NCBI GenBank assembly: GCA_002239005.1
Contig: MPNL01000001.1
Coordinates: 62,001-126,000 of the forward strand
Direction of reading: 5' to 3'
Source of the DNA: Truepera sp. bin119
Lineage (GTDB): Bacteria > Deinococcota > Deinococci > Deinococcales > Trueperaceae
Length of the DNA: 64,000 nucleotides
The notes beneath the pieces are model-generated. The model saw nothing but the letters and a program-made list of their open reading frames with translations, made no database searches and was not told where the DNA came from. Each line of letters opens with the position of its first letter. Positions within the stretch are counted from its first letter, which is position 1. The position numbers were made by a program, and so were the translations under genes. Positions 50,839-60,013 of this stretch are shown piece after piece.

Positions 50839-51879
50839 CTACACCAGACTGGACAGTGCCACTTCACACCGCTCGACCAAACTCCTGTGCACCGCCTCGG
50901 TAAACGCCATGTACTTCACACCATCCTCGAACGTGGTAAGGCGGACCGGCTCCTCCCCGCGAATCGCGGCCACGAACTCCTCCTCCACTCGCCAGCCACC
51001 TGCCTCCGAGGCCGGGACCGGCACCGCCTCCAAGCGATCGTCCCCCCGCTGAGCACCGAACAGCCTTCCCTTGCGAATCTGTAGGGTCCCGTCGCTACCG
51101 TACAGGGCGACCTCGGGGCCCGGGGCTAGTCCCGAAAGGCGTGAAAGGCCGAAGTGTGCCTGAGCTCCGCAGGCCATCTCGGCGACGACATCGAGGTGGT
51201 CGGGCACCCCGACAGCGCGCAGCTCCCCCGTCTCGGCGTCACGACGCATCCTGATGACGGTGCGGCCCACCGCCACGACCCGCGTCGCCTCTCCCACCCA
51301 ACGCATGATCGCCTCGTACCAGATGCCCATACCCATGATGTTCTTCCCACTGATATCGGCGTCCTGCCGCCAGTGCAGGGGGGCCTCCCGGTCGAGAAAC
51401 GCACCCTTCTCGCTAACCTCGATCGCCAGTAGCTCCCCGGGGAACCCCTCCCTGAGAAGGCGCTTTATGGTCCTGTCGACGCCCAGGGTGAGGGGTGAGG
51501 GTACGACCTGAGCGACCAGCCGGGGCCGGGCACGAGACGCCTCGAGCATCGCCCTCGCCTCCGCGAGGTCGCGGGCCATCCGCGCCTCACACAGCACATG
51601 CTTGCCCGCCGCCAGCGCCGCCAGAGTGACGCGAGCGTGCAGGTTCGGCCAAGTGCCGACCACGATCGCATCGCTGTCATCCGCCGCAACCAGCTCCCAC
51701 CAGTGACGGTAGACCCTAGGGATACCGAAGTGGGCTGCGACCCGCTCTGAGGAGTCCAAGCTGCGATTGCAGACGCTCACAACCTCGACCCCTTCGATGG
51801 CCAGGAGGCCGGGGATATGCCGGCCACGGGTGTTGGCGCCTGCGCCGACTACACCGACGCGAATGGTGTCCAAAGCCAT
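50839..51879 (-). CDS. Gfo/Idh/MocA-family oxidoreductase
   Basis: 346 residues. The Rossmann N-terminus is IRVGVVGAGANTRGRHIPGL. Strand-loop motifs are DAIVVGTWPNLHARVTLAAL and AGKHVLCEARMARDLAEARA. The middle catalytic segment has GKNIMGMGIWYEAIMRWVGE, where the usual Asp/His pair reads less canonically. The Gfo/Idh_C domain follows. NAD(P)-dependent sugar or cyclitol dehydrogenase activity is expected, with unknown substrate. The EKP motif found in many members is EAR here, so the catalytic Lys is replaced. TAGGTT at 51891-51886 lies six bases before the ATG, suggesting leaderless transcription. Confidence 0.88.
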   Translation of the reverse strand: MALDTIRVGVVGAGANTRGRHIPGLLAIEGVEVVSVCNRSLDSSERVAAHFGIPRVYRHWWELVAADDSDAIVVGTWPNLHARVTLAALAAGKHVLCEARMARDLAEARAMLEASRARPRLVAQVVPSPLTLGVDRTIKRLLREGFPGELLAIEVSEKGAFLDREAPLHWRQDADISGKNIMGMGIWYEAIMRWVGEATRVVAVGRTVIRMRRDAETGELRAVGVPDHLDVVAEMACGAQAHFGLSRLSGLAPGPEVALYGSDGTLQIRKGRLFGAQRGDDRLEAVPVPASEAGGWRVEEEFVAAIRGEEPVRLTTFEDGVKYMAFTEAVHRSLVERCEVALSSLV

Positions 51880-51891
51880 ATCTCGAACCTA

Positions 51892-52418
51892 CCACTCCCA
51901 AGGGGCAAGGATGGGCAACTGCCACAGCCACTCAAGCCGTTCTCTGAACCCCCGACCACCTCAGCAGCCTGTATAGGTCCTCCCTTCCGTCGTCTTAAGA
52001 GGGGGTTCGGGACGAAGCGTGAGAGCTTGGGTGCCCTCCCGCTCGAGCGGGCAGGTCGACAGCGACCTGGCCTCGCCGAGATCCAAAGCCGACCCGACCA
52101 GCATGCCTATCCCGCGCCGAGAGGATTCATCCGACAACCGCCATGATCATGCAGTCGATGCCACGCAAGAGCAGCAGGCGGTCACTCCCCGTCCGTTCCA
52201 CCCGTGGGAGCTGAGACCCGATATCCGACCGGGGAATGATGGTGATGAGGGAGCCTCGGTGCTAAAGAGCTAGGGGGAACGGACACAGCGACACCGACAG
52301 GCCCTGTGAGCCGGAAGCTGTCAGAATGCCTAGAGTCCGGCCTCCCCGCACTCCACAACCGACTTAAAGCCCTTAACGGCACTCTAAGCCGACATGCTCC
52401 CTACGCAGTCCCCCGCGG
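51892..52418. other. Intergenic region upstream of mutS
   Basis: About 530 bp. A 56-codon plus-strand frame ending at 52273 (from about 52103, MPIPRREDSSDNRHDHAVDA) has no good ribosome-binding site and looks non-native. I see no repeat or terminator beyond this. The mutS -10 lies at the right end. Confidence 0.4.
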
Positions 52419-52432
52419 TATCATGAGGCCTT

Positions 52433-54949
52433 ATGGCGCTTAAGGGCGAAGGGAAAGGCCCCCTCCCCCCTCTGCTAACCCAATACCTCGAGTTGATTGA
52501 GCAGCATCCCGACTACCTGGTGCTCTTTCAGGTAGGGGACTTCTATGAGTGTTTCGGCGAGCACGCAGAGCAGCTCGCCCGGCTCCTCGGGCTGGTGCTG
52601 ACCCACAAAACCAGCAACACCTTCACCACCCCCATGGCCGGTATCCCTGTGCGTAGCGCCGACGGGCACATCGAGACGCTCCTCAAGCTGGGGGTCCGGG
52701 TCGCGGTCGCCGATCAGGTGGAGCCGGCTACAGAGGCCGAGGGCCTGGTGCGGCGTGAGGTAACGCAGCTCATCACTCCGGGAACGGTCACTGCCGAGCG
52801 GATCCTCAAGCCCGATGCCAACTATCTCGCTGCAGTCGCTACCGGGGATGGTTATGGCGTGGCCTTCCTCGACATCACTACCGGCGAGTTCCGTGGCACC
52901 CAACTCCACACCCGAAGCGCCCTCTACGACGAACTCGAGCGCTACCGCCCAGCCGAAGTGCTGCTCGCACCGGAACTCTATGAGCAGGAGGGATTCCGCG
53001 AGGCATTCGGCCAGCACTTTCCGGTCATGCTCAGCCGCGGCCGTTTCGACAGCGACGCGGCCCAGCAGGCGCTGCGCGAGCAGCTAGGAGAGAGCTTCGA
53101 AGTGGAGACCGATGGGCTGCTCCGGGCAGCCGGAGCGGTGCTGGCCTACGCAAGCCACACCCAACAGGGACCGCTGCACCAGGTGACCCGCTTCCAACGC
53201 TACGATCCGGGCGCCTTCATGCAGCTCGACGAGGTTACGCTCCGCACCCTGGAGATCTTCGCACCTCGGATCGCGGGCGGGCACACTCTGTTCGAGGTGC
53301 TGGGAGACACCCGCACCGCCCCGGGGCGCCGACTGTTGCGGGCCTGGCTGCGCCACCCGCTCCTCGACGCAGAGCCGATCCGCCACCGCTTGGACGCCGT
53401 CGAGGCGCTGGTATCGGACGGGGTTCTGCGTCACGACGTGAGAAGACTGCTCCACCGTATCTACGACTTAGAGCGGCTCGCCTCACGATTGGCCACCGGC
53501 CAGGCCAACGCCCGTGATCTGGCGGCGCTCGCCCGCAGCGCGGCGCTGGTCCCGCTCCTGTGCGAACGCTTGGCGGGGCGCCCCGAGGCGGCGCTCGTCC
53601 GCCTCCTCCGTAGTGCTGGCGCCCTGGAATGCGTTCAGGAACTGATCCGAGCAGCGCTGACAGACGACCCTCCACCGAGACTGACCGAGGGTGGGCTCCT
53701 GCGCGACGGTTTCGACGCCGAACTCGACTCGCTGCGCCACGCCGCTGAGGAGGGGCGCTCCTGGATCGCTGCGCTCGAGGAGGAGGTCCGCAGCAGCACC
53801 GGGATCCCTACCCTCAAGATCGGATTCAACGGCGTGTTCGGCTACCACTTCGAGGTTACCCGTCTCTACTACGACCGCGTCCCCCCGGACTTCCGACCGG
53901 TGCAGACGCTTAAGGACCGGCAGCGCTACACCCGGAGCGACCTGCGCGAGAAGGAGCGGGAGGTGCTGCTCGCCGAGCAGGCGGCTCAGCGCCGCGAGTA
54001 TGCGGTCTTCGACCGGCTCCGCAAAGATCTCGCCGGATACGCCGGAGCGGTCCGGGAGGTCGCTGGAGCGCTCGCGGAACTCGATGCCTACGCCACCTTA
54101 GCCGAACTCGCGGCGCGTCAGCACTACTGCCGACCCCGCTTCCGCGACGGTGGCGAACTCTCCCTGAAGGCAGGGCGCCACCCGGTGGTGGAACTCCACC
54201 GACCGTTCGTCCCCAACGATGCGGAGTTCGGACCCAAACGGCGGCTGATCGTACTGACCGGTCCGAACATGAGTGGTAAGAGTACCTACCTCCGACAGGT
54301 CGCTCTGATCGCGCTGCTAGCCCAAGTCGGCTCGTTCGTACCGGCCGAAAGCGCCGAGCTACCCATCTTCGACCGCATCTACACCCGCATAGGGGCTAGC
54401 GACGACATCGCCGGTGGGCGCAGTACCTTCATGGTGGAGATGGGAGAGTTGGCACGCATCCTGACGGGTGCAACCCCCAACAGCTTGGTCCTCCTCGACG
54501 AGGTGGGGCGCGGCACCAGCACCTATGACGGCCTCGCCCTCGCTTGGGCAGCCAGCGAGCAGTTGCACGATCACCTCCGCTGCACGACCCTGTTCGCCAC
54601 CCACTACTTCGAGCTGACCCAACTGGCCGGTCGCCTGTCTGGTGCCCGCAACCTCCACGTCGCCGCCAACGAGTCGGACGGAGGCCTGACCTTCTATCAC
54701 CAGGTCCTTCCCGGCCCCGCCAGTAAGGCCTATGGCCTCGAGGTGGCCCGTCTAGCCGGGGTGCCAGCCTCCGTCTTAGACCGCGCCCGGCAGCTGTTCG
54801 CCACCTTCGACGCCCGCCGGGAGGCCGACACCAAGGGGGTACTTGAAGCGCTCCTGGAGCGAGACTTGAGCCTCCTGTCCCCGCTCGAGGCACTCCAGTG
54901 GCTCCACGAACTGCAGGCCAAGGCACACGGCCTAGCCCCGCAGGGCTAA
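52433..54949 (+). CDS. mutS: DNA mismatch repair protein MutS
   Basis: 838 residues. The mismatch-binding domain has LVLFQVGDFYECFGEHAEQL with the Phe-x-Glu wedge (FYE). Connector, lever and clamp domains follow, and the ATPase has GPNMSGKSTYLRQVALIALL then AQVGSFVPA, the Walker B VLLDEVGRGTSTYDGLALAW, and FATHYFELTQL. All MutS hallmarks are present at normal length. It recognises base mismatches and recruits MutL, encoded two bases downstream. TATCAT at 52419-52424, eight bases before the ATG, suggests a leaderless message. Confidence 0.98.
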   Translation: MALKGEGKGPLPPLLTQYLELIEQHPDYLVLFQVGDFYECFGEHAEQLARLLGLVLTHKTSNTFTTPMAGIPVRSADGHIETLLKLGVRVAVADQVEPATEAEGLVRREVTQLITPGTVTAERILKPDANYLAAVATGDGYGVAFLDITTGEFRGTQLHTRSALYDELERYRPAEVLLAPELYEQEGFREAFGQHFPVMLSRGRFDSDAAQQALREQLGESFEVETDGLLRAAGAVLAYASHTQQGPLHQVTRFQRYDPGAFMQLDEVTLRTLEIFAPRIAGGHTLFEVLGDTRTAPGRRLLRAWLRHPLLDAEPIRHRLDAVEALVSDGVLRHDVRRLLHRIYDLERLASRLATGQANARDLAALARSAALVPLLCERLAGRPEAALVRLLRSAGALECVQELIRAALTDDPPPRLTEGGLLRDGFDAELDSLRHAAEEGRSWIAALEEEVRSSTGIPTLKIGFNGVFGYHFEVTRLYYDRVPPDFRPVQTLKDRQRYTRSDLREKEREVLLAEQAAQRREYAVFDRLRKDLAGYAGAVREVAGALAELDAYATLAELAARQHYCRPRFRDGGELSLKAGRHPVVELHRPFVPNDAEFGPKRRLIVLTGPNMSGKSTYLRQVALIALLAQVGSFVPAESAELPIFDRIYTRIGASDDIAGGRSTFMVEMGELARILTGATPNSLVLLDEVGRGTSTYDGLALAWAASEQLHDHLRCTTLFATHYFELTQLAGRLSGARNLHVAANESDGGLTFYHQVLPGPASKAYGLEVARLAGVPASVLDRARQLFATFDARREADTKGVLEALLERDLSLLSPLEALQWLHELQAKAHGLAPQG

Positions 54950-54950
54950 C

Positions 54951-56597
54951 ATGATCCGCCACCTCCCTCCAGAGCTGATCCGCGAGATCGCCGCCGGCGA
55001 GGTGATCGGCAGCCCTGCCGACGTGCTGCGCGAACTCCTTGAGAACGCCCTCGATGCGGGTGCCACCCGGCTCGATGTCGTCCTCGAGGGGGGTGGCAAG
55101 GATCGCCTCGCCGTGACCGACAACGGCTCCGGCATCCGCGCCGACGAGGTCGAACTGGCGACCCTGCCCCACAGCACCTCGAAGCTCCACGATCTGGAGT
55201 CCATCGAAACCCTAGGCTTCCGCGGGGAGGGTCTCTCCGCCATCCGCTACGCCGCCACCATCACGATCCTCTCACGCCCCGAGGGACAGCTCGGCGGGGT
55301 ACGCCTGGTCGCCGACGGCGACAACTGCGAGCTCGAGAAGCACCCTGCCCCAGCCGGCACCACCGTCGAGGCGCTCCGACTATTCGACCGGCTCCCTGGC
55401 TACCGTCGGTCGCTGGGGAGCGCTGCGGCCGAGACCCGCGCCTGCCAGGCACTGCTGGGCCGCTATCTGCTCCACTATCCGGAGCTTCAGGTCCGCCTCA
55501 CCGTCGACGGCGAGGTGCGCTGGAGCCATGGCGGTGGCGGCTTCGCCGCCGCTGCTGCGCTCATCTGGGGCCCGGTCACCTCCAACCGCCTGCTGCCCCT
55601 CCAGGCCGGTGAGGGCGACCTCCACCTCAAGGGCCTGATCGGTCGACCGGAGCTGACCCGGCCGCACCGCGACCGCCTGCTGCTAGCTATCAACGGCCGG
55701 CCTGTGGACTGGCCCGACGCCCTCCTAAAGGCGGTGCTGGCCGGCTACCGGGAACTGCTCCCCACCGGCCGCTACCCGGCCGGGATCGTCGACCTCGAAC
55801 TGCCTCCGAACCGCGTTTTGGTCAAGACCGCACCCGACAAGCGTCGGGGGCGACTGCTCGAGGAGGCCGAGGTGGCCACCTTTATCCGGCGGGGCGTGGA
55901 AGCCTCGCTGGCCGATCACCCGCTGGCCCCACCGCTGCCCGCCCCGACGATACCCGAGGGCGTTCGGGCGGCTCCCAGGGGCACCTCTTTTCCCCCGCTG
56001 CGTCACCTCGGCACCTACCGCGACCTCTACCTGCTGGCCGAGGCGGACGACCGTCTCTGGATGGTCGATCAGCACGCCGCCCACGAGCGGGTCCTCTTCG
56101 AAGAACTCGGTGCCCGTTACCGTCGCGAGCCCCCTGTCGAAGTCTCCCGGCCCGAGCTTCTCGATCTGACCCCTGACGAAGTGGCTGCGCTCGATCAGCG
56201 CCGTAGCACGCTCGCAATCGCCGGCCTGGTGCTCGAGCCCTTCGGCGGGGGCCGCTGGCGCGTGCGCCTCATCCCCGCCTTCTTAGCCGGCATCCCCGAC
56301 CTGATCGGCGAGACCGTCAAGGGTGCCCTCGCAACTGGCGACTTCGACGAGGTCTGGCGCCGGGTCCTAGCCCGCATCGCCTGCCTCCCTGCGATCAAGG
56401 CCGGCCACCGCCTCGCCAGGGACGAGGCCCAGGCTCTCCTGGACGCCCTCGGCGACTGCCGCACCCCCTGGGTCTGCCCCCACGGTCGCCCCACAGCGCT
56501 GGTCCTCTCAGAGCTCGAGTTGGCCCGCCGTTTCGGCCGCAGCGGCACCCGAAACAACCGCAGCGTCGTTGCAGATGAGACCCTTGCCAACCCCTAG
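54951..56597 (+). CDS. mutL: DNA mismatch repair protein MutL (endonuclease type)
   Basis: 548 residues. The GHKL ATPase has IRHLPPELIREIAAGEVIGS, LLENALDAGATRLDVVLEGG, DNGSGI and LGFRGEGLSAI. The C-terminal domain has DQHAAHERVLFEE, which fits the endonuclease motif DQHA(X)2E(X)4E, and CPHGRPTALVLSELEL for the metal site. This MutL therefore nicks DNA itself, as expected in bacteria lacking MutH. It starts one base after the mutS stop. Ends with RPT motif and a short tail; shorter than many MutLs because the linker is brief. Confidence 0.97.
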   Translation: MIRHLPPELIREIAAGEVIGSPADVLRELLENALDAGATRLDVVLEGGGKDRLAVTDNGSGIRADEVELATLPHSTSKLHDLESIETLGFRGEGLSAIRYAATITILSRPEGQLGGVRLVADGDNCELEKHPAPAGTTVEALRLFDRLPGYRRSLGSAAAETRACQALLGRYLLHYPELQVRLTVDGEVRWSHGGGGFAAAAALIWGPVTSNRLLPLQAGEGDLHLKGLIGRPELTRPHRDRLLLAINGRPVDWPDALLKAVLAGYRELLPTGRYPAGIVDLELPPNRVLVKTAPDKRRGRLLEEAEVATFIRRGVEASLADHPLAPPLPAPTIPEGVRAAPRGTSFPPLRHLGTYRDLYLLAEADDRLWMVDQHAAHERVLFEELGARYRREPPVEVSRPELLDLTPDEVAALDQRRSTLAIAGLVLEPFGGGRWRVRLIPAFLAGIPDLIGETVKGALATGDFDEVWRRVLARIACLPAIKAGHRLARDEAQALLDALGDCRTPWVCPHGRPTALVLSELELARRFGRSGTRNNRSVVADETLANP

Positions 56598-56643
56598 AAG
56601 GGAGGTCTTTGAGGCGACCGAGACCTGGGGGTGTTGGTACTGC

Positions 56644-56802
56644 CTAACCACAGCCCCGATCTGAATCTGGCTGCAAAATCGAGGCGTCCAAGAGGGGCCT
56701 GGGAACGAGGTTGGGGTCGGCTTCAGCGAGCGCGACTGCGTCCGAGGACAGCCCCCTCCGTCTGATGTAGCAGGCTACGAGCGTACCGGGGTACTCCATC
56801 AT
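56644..56802 (-). CDS. Possible 52-residue small protein
   Basis: ATGATG at 56802-56797 is preceded by GGAGG at 56815-56811 (eight-base spacing) and opens MMEYPGTLVACYIRRRGLSS, ending at TAG 56646-56644. The short N-terminal part resembles a soluble helix; there is no signal or membrane segment. It lies downstream of the sulfatase operon on the same strand. No family is recognised. The good ribosome-binding site is the support. Confidence 0.35.
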   Translation of the reverse strand: MMEYPGTLVACYIRRRGLSSDAVALAEADPNLVPRPLLDASILQPDSDRGCG

Positions 56803-56864
56803 CTTTCAAGCCTCCGTCAGGGGCCTAAAGCGGCGATCAGGGGACAGGTCACCCGCCACTATCG

Positions 56865-58496
56865 CTACAGGTACTCCTGCACCTCTTCCCACAACAGGAC
56901 GCCACATCGGCGCGCCCACTCCCTGTACTCCTCTTCCAACTCTCTGACGATTGTCCGATTTGAATCCGCTACATCCCTGAGCTCGGTCCGGTCATCGCTC
57001 ATGTTGTAGAGTTCCCATTTGCTGGGGTACTGGCTGACGAGTTTCCACTCTCCCCTTCTAACAGCACAGTTGCCCTCGTGCTCCCAGAAGATCGGCCTCC
57101 GGCGCTCGAACCGTCCCCCTTCAAGGAGCGGCAGGAAACTCTCTCCCGCTAACGGGGTCGTCCGAACGCCACTTCGGTGATCGGGGTAGGGAACTCCCGC
57201 GATGTCCAGAAGGGTCGGCATCACATCGATCACGTGAAGGGGCGGCCCGTCCACAACCCGACCCCCCTTCTGAACGACAGCCGGCCAGTGGACGATCAGC
57301 GGGGTCGCAATCCCTCCCTCGTGAACCCAATGCTTAAAGAGCCTAAACGGCGTATTGCTAACATTGGCCCAGGGTAGGCCGTAGCTCATAAAGGTGTCCT
57401 CACCCCCAGGCATCCTCCGAGGGTCATTGCCGGGCTTAATGGGCTCGCCCATCCGGGTTCGCGGGGGCGCCATACTCTCCACCCACCCCCCTCTCCTCAG
57501 CTGCTCTGCGCAGCCGCCATTGTCGGACAGGAAGAGCACGAGCGTATTCTCGAGAATTTTGAGTTCCTTGAGCTTGCCCACGATGCGACCCAACCCCTGA
57601 TCCATCCGATCGAGCTGGGCAGCATAGACGGCCATCCGCATCGCTTCCCACTCCTGGTCTTCGACCTCATCCCAGGGCCGCACCTGTCGGTTCCTCGGGC
57701 TGTTGGACCAGCGACCGTCGATCAGCCCCTCTTCCAGGAGGCGCCGGTAGCGTGCCTCCCTCACCGCGGTCCACCCCTGACGGTAGCGACCCTCGTACCT
57801 GGCGATATCTTCGGGGAGCGCGTGCAGGGGCCAGTGGGGCGCGTAGTGGGCCACATAGAGGAAGAAGGGAGAGCCCTCTCCGTGGAAGCCCTCAATCATC
57901 TCCACCGCCCGGTCATTGATCGCGTCGGTGTAGTAGTAGTCCTCGTCCAACTCCGCAGCGGCGTCGACGAATCGGTCCCCCTCCATCAGGGTCTGGGGAT
58001 TGAAGTAGTTCCTCCCCCCATGGAGGGTCCCGTAGAATCTGTCGAATCCCCGCTGGGTCGGTAAGGGATGGTGCCCATCGCCGGGGTGCCAGCCGCCAGC
58101 GTCCCGTGGCGGATACTCGCCGCCGACATGCCATTTGCCAGAGATCCCGGTCCGATATCCGGCCGCCTTTAGGGCCTCAGCGATCGTGACGCAACTCTCG
58201 CGAAGGTACCCCTGGTAGCTGGGTAGCTCGCTGGCAACCCCCCTGGTCATATGACCCACTCCCGCCTGATGGGGGTAGAGGCCGGTCAGGAGGGAGGCTC
58301 GGGTGGGGCAACAGCGTGCACAGTTGTACGCCTGGGTGAACCGCAGGCCACCTCTGGCCAAACTGTCAAGTGTGGGGGTCCTAATCTCCGATCCATAACA
58401 GCCCAGGTCGGAAAATCCCATGTCATCGGCCAGGATCAGGACGATGTTTGGCCTGTCTGCGACCCCGCTATTCGCCGATGAATCCAGCCCGATCAC
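56865..58496 (-). CDS. Type I sulfatase (arylsulfatase A family)
   Basis: 543 residues from GTG 58496, without a signal peptide. RPNIVLILADDMGFSDLGCY supplies the two metal-binding Asp. CARCCPTRASLLTGLYPHQ contains CCPTR, fitting the formylglycine motif C-x-P-x-R. ISGKWHVGG and FLSDNGGCAEQ complete the site. It closely resembles marine arylsulfatases that cleave sulfate esters. The absent signal suggests cytosolic action or a missed N-terminus, but the start is constrained by the previous stop 12 bases upstream. It is the last gene of the operon peptide-binding protein/permeases/sulfatase/sulfatase. Confidence 0.92.
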   Translation of the reverse strand: MIGLDSSANSGVADRPNIVLILADDMGFSDLGCYGSEIRTPTLDSLARGGLRFTQAYNCARCCPTRASLLTGLYPHQAGVGHMTRGVASELPSYQGYLRESCVTIAEALKAAGYRTGISGKWHVGGEYPPRDAGGWHPGDGHHPLPTQRGFDRFYGTLHGGRNYFNPQTLMEGDRFVDAAAELDEDYYYTDAINDRAVEMIEGFHGEGSPFFLYVAHYAPHWPLHALPEDIARYEGRYRQGWTAVREARYRRLLEEGLIDGRWSNSPRNRQVRPWDEVEDQEWEAMRMAVYAAQLDRMDQGLGRIVGKLKELKILENTLVLFLSDNGGCAEQLRRGGWVESMAPPRTRMGEPIKPGNDPRRMPGGEDTFMSYGLPWANVSNTPFRLFKHWVHEGGIATPLIVHWPAVVQKGGRVVDGPPLHVIDVMPTLLDIAGVPYPDHRSGVRTTPLAGESFLPLLEGGRFERRRPIFWEHEGNCAVRRGEWKLVSQYPSKWELYNMSDDRTELRDVADSNRTIVRELEEEYREWARRCGVLLWEEVQEYL

Positions 58497-58507
58497 CGCC
58501 TCGAACG

Positions 58508-60008
58508 CTACCGTTCTCTTCTTGACAGGAACAGATCATAGGACGAACCCTTCCAGCTATCTTCCTCGGCAATGCTATCGTGCGTTCGCTCCAACCACGC
58601 TACGAGGCGCGCCTTCATCCTCGTGAGAACATGTTTAAAGCCCGGTCTGCCTGCTACATTGCGGAGTTCGCCCGGGTCGCTTCTGAGGTCATAGAGTTCA
58701 TCTTCACTCGCTGGGTTGTACACATATTTCCAGGAGTCCGTCCTCACCATCCGGATCGAACAGAGGGTGGATTCGTAGCCGTGAAACTCGCAGAAGATAT
58801 CGTCGGGCCAATCCCGAGGGGTGTCTCCGCTAAGGAGGGGGATCAGGGATCTCCCGTCGACCGAGTCCGGCACCTCGGCCTTCCCCAACTCGAGAATCGA
58901 GGGCATCAGATCGACCAGGTTGACGAACCGGTCGCAGACCGATCCCGGCTCGGCCGCGCCCGGCCACCTGATGATCAGCGGCACATGATGGGTCTCTTCG
59001 TACATGTGCAGCCCCTTGTTGAAGAGCCGATGGTTGCCCAACATGTCACCGTGATCGGCGGAAAAGATGACGACCGTATCCTCGGCCAGCTCCAATCGCT
59101 CCAGACGCTCCAGAATGCGCCCGATCTGATCGTCGATAAAGGTGCAGTAGCCCCAGTAGTGGGCGATGACCCGCTGCCAGTCGGGCCAGGTCAGGTGGCT
59201 CGCGTTCCATCTCAGCTGCTCTTTCTGCTGAACGCTCGGTTTGCCAGCGAAGTCCTCATCGAAGTTCTGGGGCCTGTCGACCCGCCTCGGGTCGTAGTAC
59301 CCGTCGTAGGGCCTGGGGACCGCGTAGGGGAAGTGTGGGCCGAAAAACGACGCGCAGATCATGAACGGCTCGCCAGAGTACGCCTCCAGCAGGTCGATCG
59401 TCCTGTCGGCCACCCACCACTCCTGGGTCTTTTCGGCGGGCAGGACCGACCGGCCCCCGAAGGGGGCGGTCCCTCCCCCCCCCCCCCCCCTGGGTCTTTG
59501 CGGCGGGAAGGCCCGCCCGGCGGCAGAGGGGGCCGTCCCCCCCCCCCCCCAGCCGTTGAACATCGTCCCGGCCCCGCTCAAAGCCGATCCCTTGGTCCTG
59601 CAACCAAGCGTGCCAAGCCGCATCCGTGTGCCACCGGTCGAAAGCCCATCTGGACCGATTGCCCTCCTCGGGGAGATGCCACTTGCCTACGAAACCGACC
59701 CGATACCCTTCCCGGGAGAGGATCGAGGGATAGCTCGGTCTGTCCAGGATCTGAGTGTCGAAGACAGAGTTGAAGTTCCCCATGTTGGCCAGTTGACCGT
59801 GGTTGTGGGGGTAGAGGCCGGTGAGCAGGGAACCGCGTGCCGGGGAGCACAGGGCGATCGGTGTATAGGCGTTCGTAAAGCGCATTCCCGTCTCGGCTAT
59901 CAGGTCGACAGCCGGGGTTTTGCAGACGGGGGCCCCGTTGCAACCCAACGAATCGAAGCGCTGCTGATCGGTCAACAGGAGGAGGATATTCGGCCTGTCG
60001 CGCCTCAT
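58508..60008 (-). pseudogene. Second type I sulfatase, frame broken at poly-C repeat
   Basis: The N-terminal part starts at ATG 60008 (MRRDRPNILLLLTDQQRFDS). It has CSPARGSLLTGLYPHNHG (CSPAR formylglycine motif) and FVGKWHLPEEGN, then reads into the poly-C repeat near 59550. The C-terminal part resumes in another frame after 59424: TQEWWVADRTIDLLEAYSG, FSADHGDMLGNH, then the typical YDLRSDPGELRNVAG end. Both frames are open across the repeat, so the gene is complete apart from the inserted tandem segment and a net shift. If the repeat is a sequencing artefact the sulfatase is intact (about 480 residues). It is coupled to the preceding permease with a 5-base gap. Confidence 0.8.
59424..59550. 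repeat. Imperfect tandem repeat with C16 and C14 runs inside the second sulfatase
   Basis: Unit 1 (59424-59490) and unit 2 (59491-59550) each start TGGGTCTTT-CGGCGGG and end in a pure C run (16 and 14). The normal sequence just left of unit 1 is CACCCACCACTCC; in front of unit 2 the same position is all C. Unit 2 is a degraded copy of unit 1. No other homopolymer in the window is this long. Confidence 0.85.
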
Positions 60009-60013
60009 ATCAG

